A DNA stretch of 21,900 nucleotides from Pseudopedobacter sp040392825. Lineage in GTDB: Bacteria; Bacteroidota; Bacteroidia; Sphingobacteriales; Sphingobacteriaceae. A program made the translations under genes and the position numbers. A model generated the notes under the pieces. The model was not told where the DNA came from, did no database searches, and saw only the letters and a list, made by a program, of their open reading frames with translations. Location: contig NZ_JBEBVH010000038.1 in the NCBI RefSeq assembly GCF_040392825.1, forward strand, positions 1-21,900. The letters are read 5' to 3'. Shown here piece by piece: positions 13,662 to 21,900 of this stretch. Position 1 is the first letter of the stretch. Each line of letters starts with the position of its first letter.

Positions 13662-16577
13662 ATGAGATTTACAGCAAACTTTGCATATTATAGTTTATTA
13701 GTCACGCTGATTATTCACTCTTCGAATCTTTTTGCAGCTATAGATATCCAAAAGGTAGGTGTGCCTTATATTGAAAACTATTCAAAATCCGAGTATAAGG
13801 CAGCTAATCAGAATTGGGGGATTGCTCAGGATGAAAACAATATCATATATATTGCCAATAATGAGGGCCTTTTAACTTTTGACGGAAGTATCTGGAGACA
13901 TTATGAAGCGCAAAATAAAATAATCCTCAGAGCCGTAGCAACAGACGGAAAAGGTAAAATATTTACCGGGGGATTTGAAGATTTCGGATATTGGTTTTAC
14001 GACAGTAAAGGGTTGTTACGATATAAGAGCTTAATTGCTCTCCTTCCAAAAAATATTAAACTGAGTGATGAGATATGGAAGATATATATAGACGGAGATA
14101 GGGTTTTGTTCCAATCTTTTTCAAAAATTTTCATCTATCAAAATAATAAGGTTACCGTTGTAAATGATAAAGAAGCCCAAAGCCAGCCCTACCTGTTCCT
14201 CCATAAAATAAATAATAGATTCTTTGTTGAGGTCATCAATATAGGTTTATTCGAATTAAAAGGTAATAATATATATCCGTTAGAAGGTAGTGAAATGCTT
14301 GGCCAAAGTGGAATACTCTGTATTTTACCTTTTGGAAAAGATGAAATGCTAATTGGAACGGCAAAGAATGGGCTTTTTATTTATAACGGTTTAACTTTTA
14401 GAAAATGGGAAAATCAAGCGGAAGACTATTTGAAAAATTATCAACTCAATAACGGAATAAAAGTTCTTGATGGTTATTTTGCTTTTGGAACCATTTTAAA
14501 AGGTATCGTTATTCTGGACAAATCTGGAAATATTGTTCAACAAATCGACAAAAGTAATGGACTGCAAAACAATACGGTTTTAAATCTTTTGGTAGATAGA
14601 GAACAAAACCTATGGTGTTCATTAGATAACGGAATAGACAGAATAGAAATAAATTCACCCTTATATTTTTACCTGGATAAATCCGGCAGATTCGGATCAG
14701 TTTATTCCAGTATTATTCACAAAGGGCATATTTATCTGGGAACTAACCAGGGGCTTTTTTATAGTAATTGGATAAGTACAGATCAGAAGCGTCAGAATTT
14801 CGAATTTAATTTAGTTAAAAATAGTCAGGGACAGGTTTGGGATTTATCAGTATTTGATGGCAATCTTATTTGCGGGCATAACACGGGAACATATCGTGTA
14901 AATGGCACCGAATTAGAAAAAATGTCGTCAGTGAATGGCGGATGGTTTATTACGCGTTCCAATATATCTCCTGATTTGCTTATTCAGGGGACTTATACAG
15001 GTCTGGTTATTTATAAGAAAAATGAGCAAGATAAGTTTGAAATGCTTCATAAAGTAGCCGGTTTTTCAGGTCCGTTACGTTATGTACAGCAAGACGAGAA
15101 AGGAAATATTTGGGTAAGCCATGTTTACAAAGGAGTATTTAAACTTAAACTATCTCCAGATTATTCAAAAGTTACTGATATTAAAGAATACGGTGTAGGT
15201 TCGGGTCTCCCGGGGAACTACAAAGTCAATATCTTTAATTTAAGCGGGCGTATTATCTTTTCTACCGATCAGGGATTTTATATATACGACGAAATAAGTG
15301 ACAGCTTTCATAATTATGAACAGTTAAATTCAAAACTGGGATCATTCTCCAGATCAAATAAGATCATCAAAGCAAATGATAATCAGTACTGGTTCATTAG
15401 AAAAGGTAATATATCTCTGGTTGATTTTAGTAAAGCGGGGAAGTTGGAGATAGACTCTAATATGTTCAGAGTTCTGAAAGATCGTATGTTTCGCGATTAT
15501 GAAAATGTAAACAAAATTAATAGTGATTTTTATCTTATTAGTGTGGATGATGGTTTTGTCATTTTTAATAAGTCTAACAGAATTGATAAAAATGAAAAGT
15601 TACCGAAAGTGATTGTTGGTCAAATCGAAGCTGCCGGAGATGCTCTAACTGTGGTGTCGAATTTTGGTTCGTTCGGCAAAGATATTGTTATCCAATATAA
15701 AGACAAGAATATGCGTATTAATTACGCATTGCCTTACTATAAACAGGGAGACGTTAAATATCAGTATTATTTGGAAGGATACTCTTCGCAATGGTCAGAA
15801 TGGAGTAATCAAACGCAAAGAGATTTTACTAATCTTCCATCCGGAGATTATATATTCAGAATTCGAGCGAAGTTTAACGAACAATTAATTTCAGAAATAT
15901 CAGAATTCGAGTTCACTATACAGCCCCCTTTTTATGCCACTAAAATAGCGTTTGTTATTTACCTGCTATTACTTTTTGTATTGGCTTTTTATATACGCAA
16001 ATGGTATAAAAGAAACTTAATCAGGCACCAGCAAAAAATAGAAGAGAAGCTTCGAAAAGAGAAAGAAGCACAATTGAAAGAAGAGTCTATTATTAATGAA
16101 CAAAAGCTAATAAAGCTTAAAAATGAGAAATTGGAAGCCGATCTGATGAGCAAAGCCAGGGAGGCCACGAATTCGGCAATGAATATTGTTTATAAAAACG
16201 AATTGCTGCAAAAGATAAAGGAAGAAATCTCTGAGCTGAAGGATGAGAATGGTAAAAGACTTTCAGAAGATCAGCTCCGTAGAATACAGAAAGTGATTGA
16301 CGAGGGAATGAACGACGAACGCGACTGGGATTTATTTGAAAAGAGTTTCAATGAAACTCATGAGAATTTCTTTCATAAACTCAAAGTAAACCATCCGGAT
16401 TTGGTTCCCAATGATTTGAAATTGTGTGCATACCTTCGAATGAATATGAGTAGTAAGGAAATGGCTTCTTTATTAAATATCACACTGCGTGGTGTAGAAA
16501 TAAGAAGATACAGATTACGCAAAAAATTAGAGGTTCCCCATGATAAAAATTTAGTAGAGTTTCTTATGGAAATATAA
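13662..16577 (+). CDS. Membrane-spanning propeller/Y_Y_Y sensor with C-terminal HTH regulator
   Basis: A 971-residue one-piece transcription regulator, probably controlling the susCD genes downstream. Order: signal-anchor/signal peptide (1-25); periplasmic beta-propeller of two-component-regulator-propeller repeats (about 45-640; for example NWGIAQDENNIIYIANNEGL, and VLNLLVDREQNLWCSLDNGI at 307-326); a Y_Y_Y domain (about 685-755, with YQYYLEGYSSQWSEW and LPSGDYIFRIRA); one transmembrane helix (762-778); a charged coiled coil (785-865); and a LuxR-like HTH region (about 915-960, NDLKLCAYLRMNMSSKEMA then RRYRLRKKL). No histidine-kinase or receiver domain is present, so the signal must pass directly through the membrane to the HTH. 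This resembles SusR-like regulators in principle. A terminator separates it from susC. Confidence 0.85.
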   Translation: MRFTANFAYYSLLVTLIIHSSNLFAAIDIQKVGVPYIENYSKSEYKAANQNWGIAQDENNIIYIANNEGLLTFDGSIWRHYEAQNKIILRAVATDGKGKIFTGGFEDFGYWFYDSKGLLRYKSLIALLPKNIKLSDEIWKIYIDGDRVLFQSFSKIFIYQNNKVTVVNDKEAQSQPYLFLHKINNRFFVEVINIGLFELKGNNIYPLEGSEMLGQSGILCILPFGKDEMLIGTAKNGLFIYNGLTFRKWENQAEDYLKNYQLNNGIKVLDGYFAFGTILKGIVILDKSGNIVQQIDKSNGLQNNTVLNLLVDREQNLWCSLDNGIDRIEINSPLYFYLDKSGRFGSVYSSIIHKGHIYLGTNQGLFYSNWISTDQKRQNFEFNLVKNSQGQVWDLSVFDGNLICGHNTGTYRVNGTELEKMSSVNGGWFITRSNISPDLLIQGTYTGLVIYKKNEQDKFEMLHKVAGFSGPLRYVQQDEKGNIWVSHVYKGVFKLKLSPDYSKVTDIKEYGVGSGLPGNYKVNIFNLSGRIIFSTDQGFYIYDEISDSFHNYEQLNSKLGSFSRSNKIIKANDNQYWFIRKGNISLVDFSKAGKLEIDSNMFRVLKDRMFRDYENVNKINSDFYLISVDDGFVIFNKSNRIDKNEKLPKVIVGQIEAAGDALTVVSNFGSFGKDIVIQYKDKNMRINYALPYYKQGDVKYQYYLEGYSSQWSEWSNQTQRDFTNLPSGDYIFRIRAKFNEQLISEISEFEFTIQPPFYATKIAFVIYLLLLFVLAFYIRKWYKRNLIRHQQKIEEKLRKEKEAQLKEESIINEQKLIKLKNEKLEADLMSKAREATNSAMNIVYKNELLQKIKEEISELKDENGKRLSEDQLRRIQKVIDEGMNDERDWDLFEKSFNETHENFFHKLKVNHPDLVPNDLKLCAYLRMNMSSKEMASLLNITLRGVEIRRYRLRKKLEVPHDKNLVEFLMEI

Positions 16578-16581
16578 TTTT

Positions 16582-16603
16582 TACTACACTCTTACTACAT
16601 CAT
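16582..16603 (+). promoter_or_regulatory. TACTACA direct repeat, inverted copy of the operator-like motif
   Basis: TACTACA occurs at 16582-16588 and 16593-16599, 11 bases apart (one helical turn). The complement contains ATGATGTAGT, identical to the start of the direct repeats at 16734 and 16754. It could be a further binding site, or part of a looped arrangement, but it lies upstream of the terminator and close to the regulator stop codon. Confidence 0.4.
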
Positions 16604-16604
16604 T

Positions 16605-16650
16605 ACCTCTCATCTTCTTGTATATGATTACAGAGATGGGAGGTTTTTTA
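16605..16650 (+). terminator. Rho-independent terminator after the regulator gene
   Basis: ACCTCTCATCT (16605-16615) pairs with AGATGGGAGGT (16634-16644), 11 base pairs with one G-T, and a loop of 18 bases. It is followed by a T run. This separates the regulator transcript from susC. Confidence 0.75.
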
Positions 16651-16733
16651 TTATTTTTTGATGTAGCGATAAATACCTGAAATACCCTTTTTTACCGTTT
16701 AAATACGTTTTTCTCTCTTATAATTAAACAATT

Positions 16734-16770
16734 ATGATGTAGTGTAGTTGTTAATGATGTAGTGTTGTAG
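16734..16770 (+). promoter_or_regulatory. Candidate operator: ATGATGTAGTGT direct repeats
   Basis: ATGATGTAGTGT is repeated exactly at 16734-16745 and 16754-16765, a period of 20 bases, close to two helical turns. Within the block TGTAG occurs at 16738, 16743, 16758 and 16766. Another copy is at 16662-16666 and two inverted copies lie at 16584 and 16595. The block lies about 96-132 bases before the susC start and just upstream of TTTG at 16781-16784, a possible -33 element. This is where an activator such as the adjacent HTH regulator would bind; binding is inferred. Confidence 0.6.
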
Positions 16771-16865
16771 AGTTTATTTTTTTGTATACAAGCAATTATT
16801 CTACTCAACTTTATATTAACAATAACACCAGTTATACATAACACTAACTAATTAAACAATTTATT

Positions 16866-19800
16866 ATGAAAGGGAAATTCTTACTGTTTTTCTATCTGAT
16901 TTCCGTTAGTTATGTTTTTGGTCAGAATATAAAAGTAAGCGGTACGGTAACAGACGCTTCAGACCAGGGACCACTAATAGGAGTCGCAGTGAACGTGAAA
17001 GGTGGCACAGCAGCTACACAAACCAACGTAGATGGTAATTTCACGATAGACGTTCCGGCAAATGGAACTTTAGTATTTAGCTACATCGGGTATGCAACCA
17101 AAGAAGTAGCGGTCAACAATCAAACCAATATTAATGTAACACTTTCTTCCGGACTTCAGGAATTAGAACAGGTAGTTGTTATTGGCTATGGCACACAACG
17201 AAAAAGAGATTTAACAGGTACTATTACTTCTATTAAAGGAGAAGATATTGCCAAGTCTCCAAATGTGAATCCTGTTTCTTCGTTACAGGGGAAAGTAGCC
17301 GGTTTAACTATTGTAAACAGTGGTAGTCCGGGTGCGGCACCAACAGTGAGGGTTAGAGGAATAGGAAGTATTAATAACGCTAGTCCTTTGTATGTCGTGG
17401 ATGGTGTACACCAAAGTAATATTGATTATCTCAATCCTGCAGATATAGAAAGTATAGAAGTCCTAAAGGATGCATCTTCTATAGCAATTTTTGGTTTACA
17501 AGGAGCTAACGGGGTTATCGTAGTAACTACCAAAAGAGCACAAACCGGAGAAACCAGGGTAACTTTATCAAGTTCTGCAGGTTTTCAAAAAGTTCAAAAT
17601 ACAATAGATGTACTTAACGCAGCACAATTCCGCTCGGTCTACGATAAAATTCTTGCCAACGCCAATGCAGCTCCGTTTGATTACACTAATTATACTGCAG
17701 ATACAGATTGGCAAAAAGAGATCCTTCAAACTGCCTTCCAGACTAATCATAGTTTGACTGTTTCCAATAGTGGAGAGAAGTCTACTACCTTAGTGAATTT
17801 AGGATATAACAACCAGGAAGGTGTACTTAAATTCGGAAGATTCCAAAGATATATTGCCCGATTAAATCAAGAAACTAAAATAACAAATAACATAAAAATT
17901 GGTGGAGATATTACTGGCTCTCACTGGAATTTAAACGGCTCCGGAGGAGATTTAAATAATGCCTTATGGGCTGCTCCTATAGTGGGTGTAAGAGAAAGTG
18001 AGACAGCTTACTACGCGATGCCTTCTTTCCAAAGAGCGCAAGTAGGTAATCCGGTAGCCAGAATTTATCAGAATGATAGAAAGAGTATCAATAAAGGTTA
18101 CCGGGTTGTAGGAAGTTTATTTGGAGAAGTGAAATTTCTAGATAACTTCACTTGGAGATCGCAAGTTTATACCGACTTGGGCTTTAACAACTCAAGAGGT
18201 TATACAGGGTTACCTTTTACGCAGGTTTATTTAGGAGAAGGAGGTAATCCTACAACATACTATAATAATCCAAATGCGAGGACATCTGTAAGACAAAATG
18301 CTGACGAGTATAGAAAATTCCAACAAGATCATACACTAACTTATACGAATACTTTTAATGATGATCATAGAATCACCGGGCTTTTGGGTTTCACTTCTAT
18401 TTTTGAAAGTGGGACTTCGCTGTCTGGTAGCAGAACAGATGCCAGTTTAAACATTCCGGATAGTCCCGAGTTCTGGTATATAAATATCTCTAATAGAGAG
18501 AATCCATCTACGGTAGGGGGAGATGGTTTCGAGCGCTCATCAATGGGGATTTTTGCAAGGGCAAATTATGCCTATAAAGATAAATATCTGGTAAATGCTT
18601 CTATTCGCAGAGACGGTATTTCACGTATAGCCCCGCAGAATAGATGGGGAACCTTTGGTAGTATAGGTTTAGGGTGGGTAGTTACAGGTGAAGATTTCTT
18701 TAATATCAAAGGAATAGACTTTCTGAAATTACGTGGCGCATGGGGTAAAATTGGTAATGCTCAAGGGGTTGCAGATTATATCTTCCTGCCTGCAATGGTA
18801 ATCACAGGATCGGGCGTTTTTGGTGTTTATGTTTATCCTTCTGTAGCACCTGCCTATTTGCCAGATCCGTACTTAAGGTGGGAAAGGGGTAGAGGTATTG
18901 ATTTAGGCTTCGATTTGAGGGCGCTTGACAGCCGATTAAGTGCAGAAATCACCTACTATGACAAAAAAACGGTAGACTTAATTACAGAAATTACCCAGTT
19001 AGCATCTACTGGAGTTCAAAAATTTATAACAAACGCAGGGCATATTTCTAATAAAGGGATAGAAGTGGCTCTTGGGTGGAACGATAAGATAACCGATGAT
19101 TTAAGATTTTCTGTAACACCAAACTTTAGCTATAATAAAAATAAAGTGGTGGCCATAGGAAATAATATAGACTATTTACTTATAGGAAATGGTGGAGTAA
19201 ATAGAACTGTTAGAGGAGAATCTGTGGGGCATTTTTATGGTTATCGTCAGGTTGGTATTTATCAATCAACTAAAGATTTGGATGATTATCCGAGATGGGC
19301 TAATTCACTACCTGGAGACATTATGTTTGCCGATTTGAATAATGACGGAGTGATAACTGAGGCAGACCGTGAAAATTTAGGATCTCCTTTTCCGAGCTGG
19401 AACTTTGGTGTTAATCTAAGCTTAGACTATAAAAATTTCGATTTTCTGATACAGGGACAGGGCGTTGCAGGTAACTATATTTACACTCAAAGAAGAACTG
19501 CCGTATTTACAGACCTCAATTTAGAATCTAATAGATTGAATGCATGGGATGGTATGGGAACGTCTAATATAGAGCCTATACTGGATAAATCAAGAGGGAA
19601 CAACTATCGTTTCAGTACCTATTTTTTAGAGCCCGGTGATTATTTCCGAATTAGAACTATACAGTTGGGTTACACATTAAAACCAAAAAACCTATCTAAT
19701 ACCCTGTTTAAGGGATTGAGGTTATATATGAGCGGTCAAAATATTCATACATGGTCAAAAGCTACGGGTTATACACCAGAAGTTCCGATTAGCAGCATTT

Positions 19801-19874
19801 TGGGAGGTGGTGCCGATAATGGAGTCTATCCTATTCCGGCTGTTTACACTTTTGGAGTAAATGTTACATTTTAA
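16866..19874 (+). CDS. susC: SusC/RagA-family TonB-dependent outer-membrane transporter
   Basis: A 1002-residue outer-membrane transporter that imports oligosaccharides or similar ligands with energy from TonB. Signal peptide 1-19 (cleavage near VFG-Q20). A carboxypeptidase-like regulatory beta-sandwich covers about 22-95 (VSGTVTD, GPLIGVAVNVKG, FSYIGY). The TonB-box region with VVVIGYGTQRKRDLTGTI (103-120) follows, then the plug to about 225 with LQGKVAGLTI, VRVRGIGSINNASPLYVVDG and IESIEVLKDASSIAIFG. The 22-stranded barrel runs to the C-terminal aromatic TFGVNVTF. There is no STN domain in front, so it is not the FecI/FecR-signalling type. It precedes susD by 10 bases, forming an operon. 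Bona fide SusC-family membership is secure; the symbol denotes the family, not starch as substrate. Confidence 0.92.
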   Translation: MKGKFLLFFYLISVSYVFGQNIKVSGTVTDASDQGPLIGVAVNVKGGTAATQTNVDGNFTIDVPANGTLVFSYIGYATKEVAVNNQTNINVTLSSGLQELEQVVVIGYGTQRKRDLTGTITSIKGEDIAKSPNVNPVSSLQGKVAGLTIVNSGSPGAAPTVRVRGIGSINNASPLYVVDGVHQSNIDYLNPADIESIEVLKDASSIAIFGLQGANGVIVVTTKRAQTGETRVTLSSSAGFQKVQNTIDVLNAAQFRSVYDKILANANAAPFDYTNYTADTDWQKEILQTAFQTNHSLTVSNSGEKSTTLVNLGYNNQEGVLKFGRFQRYIARLNQETKITNNIKIGGDITGSHWNLNGSGGDLNNALWAAPIVGVRESETAYYAMPSFQRAQVGNPVARIYQNDRKSINKGYRVVGSLFGEVKFLDNFTWRSQVYTDLGFNNSRGYTGLPFTQVYLGEGGNPTTYYNNPNARTSVRQNADEYRKFQQDHTLTYTNTFNDDHRITGLLGFTSIFESGTSLSGSRTDASLNIPDSPEFWYINISNRENPSTVGGDGFERSSMGIFARANYAYKDKYLVNASIRRDGISRIAPQNRWGTFGSIGLGWVVTGEDFFNIKGIDFLKLRGAWGKIGNAQGVADYIFLPAMVITGSGVFGVYVYPSVAPAYLPDPYLRWERGRGIDLGFDLRALDSRLSAEITYYDKKTVDLITEITQLASTGVQKFITNAGHISNKGIEVALGWNDKITDDLRFSVTPNFSYNKNKVVAIGNNIDYLLIGNGGVNRTVRGESVGHFYGYRQVGIYQSTKDLDDYPRWANSLPGDIMFADLNNDGVITEADRENLGSPFPSWNFGVNLSLDYKNFDFLIQGQGVAGNYIYTQRRTAVFTDLNLESNRLNAWDGMGTSNIEPILDKSRGNNYRFSTYFLEPGDYFRIRTIQLGYTLKPKNLSNTLFKGLRLYMSGQNIHTWSKATGYTPEVPISSILGGGADNGVYPIPAVYTFGVNVTF

Positions 19875-19884
19875 TTTTTGAAAG

Positions 19885-21426
19885 ATGAAAAGTTTAAAAA
19901 AAACAACCAAGTATATAGTTGCGGTATCTTTGCTATTTGCTTTAACGACAGGATGTAAGGATTTTCTCGACACCGAACCACAAGGTGATTATACTTCGGG
20001 TACTTATCCGTATCCAAATGGATCGGGTCCATTCGACGGTGAAATATTTGCAGCTTATGATGTATTGCGCTCGTATGATGCCTCCGGTTCGGGATTTATA
20101 GCAGCAACGAGTATACGAAGTGATGATGCAGATAAAGGAAGTACACCAACTGACGGCCCGACTTCTAAGGAAATGGATGATTTTAGCCTTATCCCAACAA
20201 ACGGTCTGGTAGACGGTTTGTGGAAGGGCTATTACAACTTGATTGCTAAGGCAAATATTGTTTTAGATAAGGTAGAAAAAGATCAGGACCCTGGTACACC
20301 GGAGGATTCAAAAATATACGCGCAAGCGGAAGCTAGATTCTTAAGAGGTTATGCATATTTTATGCTAGTAAGATTTTTTGGAAAAGTACCATTAGTTGAC
20401 AAAGTATATGATGATGCTTCTCAGCAATCTAATATCCCTCAGAGTGATGTAACCGCGCTTTATACTTTTATAGAGAATGATCTGATTTTTGCAGGGGCGA
20501 ATCTGCCTCCAGATTGGGACCCTACTAAATTTCCCGGACGAGCAACTAGCGGAGCGGCCAATGGTATACTTGCAAAAGTATATTTGACTCAGCAAAAATG
20601 GGGTCTGGCCATGAGTGCAGCGAAAAGAGTAATAGACTCTAAAAAGTATGATCTAAAAACCGAGTACAAGAATATCTTTGGTGAAGAAGGCGAAAATAGT
20701 TCCGAATCTGTTTTTGAAATACAAGCAACGGCATCTTTAACAGAAAAAAGGAATAATGGTAGTCAGTTTGCCAGTATACAGGGAGTTAGAGGAGCCGGAG
20801 ATTGGAACCTGGGTTGGGGATTTAATGTGCCAAGTGCACAATTAAATGCTGCTTATGAGGCAAATGACCCAAGAAAAGCCAGAACGTTCTTGGCTGTAGG
20901 GCAGCCTTCTGTTTATAATGAGGTATTCACCACAGCCAATTTAACTGCAAATGCACCTACCGTTTATAATCATAAAGTACATTCTAATCCGGCAAGAAGA
21001 AGAGCTTTATTGGATAATTTTTCTTACTGGATGAATATCAGAATATTGAGATACGCTGATGTAGTTTTAATGTATGCTGAAGCAGCCAATGAGTTGGGTG
21101 GTACAGATAATACAACAGAAGCACTAAGTGCATTAAATAGTGTGAGAGCAAGAGCAAGAATTGGTGCACCTGCGGGAACTTTGTCGGATATTACAACAAC
21201 AAATCAATCTGATTTAAGAGATGCTATAAGACATGAAAGAAGAATAGAGCTTGCAATGGAGCACGATAGATTTTTTGATTTGGTTAGATGGGGCATTGCC
21301 GGACAGGTACTTCAAAATGCAGGAAAGAATTTTGTAACCGGTACACATGAGCTATTACCAATTCCAAGTAATCAGATTCAAATCAGCAAAAACGTACTAA
21401 AGCAAAATCCTGGGTACCCTAATTAA
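19885..21426 (+). CDS. susD: SusD/RagB-family nutrient-binding lipoprotein
   Basis: A 513-residue surface lipoprotein that forms the lid over the SusC pore and binds the glycan. Signal peptide with lipobox L-T-T-G-C (Cys24) followed by KDFLDTEP, the normal SusD start. TPR-like helices include LWKGYYNLIAKANIVLDKVE (112-131), AEARFLRGYAYFMLVRFFGK with VPLVD after it, and a C-terminal RHERRIELAMEHDRFFDLVR motif, ending in LLPIPSNQIQIS and NPGYPN. The length is typical. It overlaps the susC operon with a 10-base gap, and a LamG-domain lipoprotein gene follows 22 bases later. The start ATG 19885 has a weak GAAAGA just upstream. The ligand cannot be predicted from the sequence. Confidence 0.92.
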   Translation: MKSLKKTTKYIVAVSLLFALTTGCKDFLDTEPQGDYTSGTYPYPNGSGPFDGEIFAAYDVLRSYDASGSGFIAATSIRSDDADKGSTPTDGPTSKEMDDFSLIPTNGLVDGLWKGYYNLIAKANIVLDKVEKDQDPGTPEDSKIYAQAEARFLRGYAYFMLVRFFGKVPLVDKVYDDASQQSNIPQSDVTALYTFIENDLIFAGANLPPDWDPTKFPGRATSGAANGILAKVYLTQQKWGLAMSAAKRVIDSKKYDLKTEYKNIFGEEGENSSESVFEIQATASLTEKRNNGSQFASIQGVRGAGDWNLGWGFNVPSAQLNAAYEANDPRKARTFLAVGQPSVYNEVFTTANLTANAPTVYNHKVHSNPARRRALLDNFSYWMNIRILRYADVVLMYAEAANELGGTDNTTEALSALNSVRARARIGAPAGTLSDITTTNQSDLRDAIRHERRIELAMEHDRFFDLVRWGIAGQVLQNAGKNFVTGTHELLPIPSNQIQISKNVLKQNPGYPN

Positions 21427-21448
21427 TCACCTATAAAACCGTAAAGAA

Positions 21449-21900
21449 ATGAAGACTTTAACATTATATATCAAATATTTTGGTCTTTTAGGAATCATAC
21501 TTAGTATGTATTCCTGTAAAAAAGATGGCAATCCTAATAATTTGCCAGATATAGATAAAAGCAAATACGAGGGCACTGTGGATGGATACAGAAGTTCTGA
21601 TGAAGTAGCCCCAGACAATTTGGTAGCTTACTGGGATTTCGAAGGCAGTCTGAATGAAAAAATATCGGGATTTGCACCTGTTACAACCCAAGGAAATTCT
21701 TTTGTTGATGCAGGGTTGAGAGGGAAGGCATTGAGTTTAAACGCAGGTTTTTTATATTTTAATAAGCAATTTGAGGTATTTAAAACAGATAATTTTAAAA
21801 GTTTTACAGTGAGTACCTGGGTTCAGATATTAAATAATGGATCTAAGAGAACAATGATCTTTCAATTAGCAAGGCCCGGGATTTTCAATGGAAATCTAAA
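21449..21900 (+). CDS. LamG-like domain lipoprotein (partial, runs off the right edge)
   Basis: The first 150 codons of a gene cut by the window end. Lipoprotein signal peptide MKTLTLYIKYFGLLGIILSM with lipobox Y-S-C (Cys23), then KKDGNPNNLPDIDKS. From about residue 58 it reads NLVAYWDFEGSLNEKISG, GLRGKALSLNAG and FTVSTWVQI, which is the opening of a LamG/concanavalin A-like jelly-roll domain. Twenty-two bases after susD, and probably the third gene of the same operon, it is a good candidate for a surface glycan-binding protein (SusE/F-like position) or a LamG-containing enzyme. The missing C-terminus decides which. Ribosome binding site weak. Confidence 0.8.
   Translation, partial: MKTLTLYIKYFGLLGIILSMYSCKKDGNPNNLPDIDKSKYEGTVDGYRSSDEVAPDNLVAYWDFEGSLNEKISGFAPVTTQGNSFVDAGLRGKALSLNAGFLYFNKQFEVFKTDNFKSFTVSTWVQILNNGSKRTMIFQLARPGIFNGNL

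Overview
The window looks like chromosomal DNA of a Bacteroidota member, most likely Sphingobacteriaceae (Pedobacter or Pseudopedobacter-like). The signs are the low GC content, the SusC/SusD pair, many lipoproteins with KK/KD after the lipobox cysteine, a DUF4403 protein, a membrane-tethered propeller/Y_Y_Y/HTH regulator, a GxxExxY protein, and TTTG/TAnnTTTG promoter elements. The genus assignment is an inference from gene content. Every gene I can support lies on the plus strand.

Layout. 1-367: repeats only (a heptad array, palindromes, a REP-like inverted repeat, a pyrimidine-rich heptad leader). 368-1957: sodium/solute symporter. 1958-2887: a gene-free stretch of about 930 bases with direct repeats, hairpins and a locally GC-richer island, perhaps the remains of mobile DNA. 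2888-3658: KduD-type oxidoreductase with a strong terminator. 3862-4390: two very small genes, a DUF5670-like membrane peptide behind a possible sigma-54 promoter and a small acidic protein. 4470-5858: DUF4403 lipoprotein. 6047-8137: TatD-like hydrolase followed closely by an SGNH-hydrolase lipoprotein. 8361-13512: topoisomerase IV genes parE and parC, split by a GxxExxY gene carried on a unit with terminal inverted repeats that abuts the parE stop codon. 13662-16577: transmembrane sensor/regulator. 16866-21900: susC, susD and the start of a LamG-domain lipoprotein, cut by the window edge.

How the parts work together. The right end is the start of a glycan-utilisation locus. A regulator with a periplasmic propeller and a cytoplasmic HTH precedes a SusC transporter, a SusD lipoprotein and a probable surface glycan-binding lipoprotein. 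The spacer between regulator and susC holds seven TGTAG/CTACA pentamers, including a 12-base direct repeat at a 20-base period, which makes it a good operator candidate. The SusC has no N-terminal STN domain, so control by this regulator is more plausible than by a FecI/FecR pair. The substrate cannot be read from this window. The left end (symporter plus KduD) may belong to uronate catabolism, but the two genes are far apart and the link is weak.

The most interesting items are the TGTAG array, the GxxExxY unit inside parE-parC, heptad leaders directly before start codons, and the repeat-rich gene-free block. I did not find a clearly new multi-gene defence or metabolic system.
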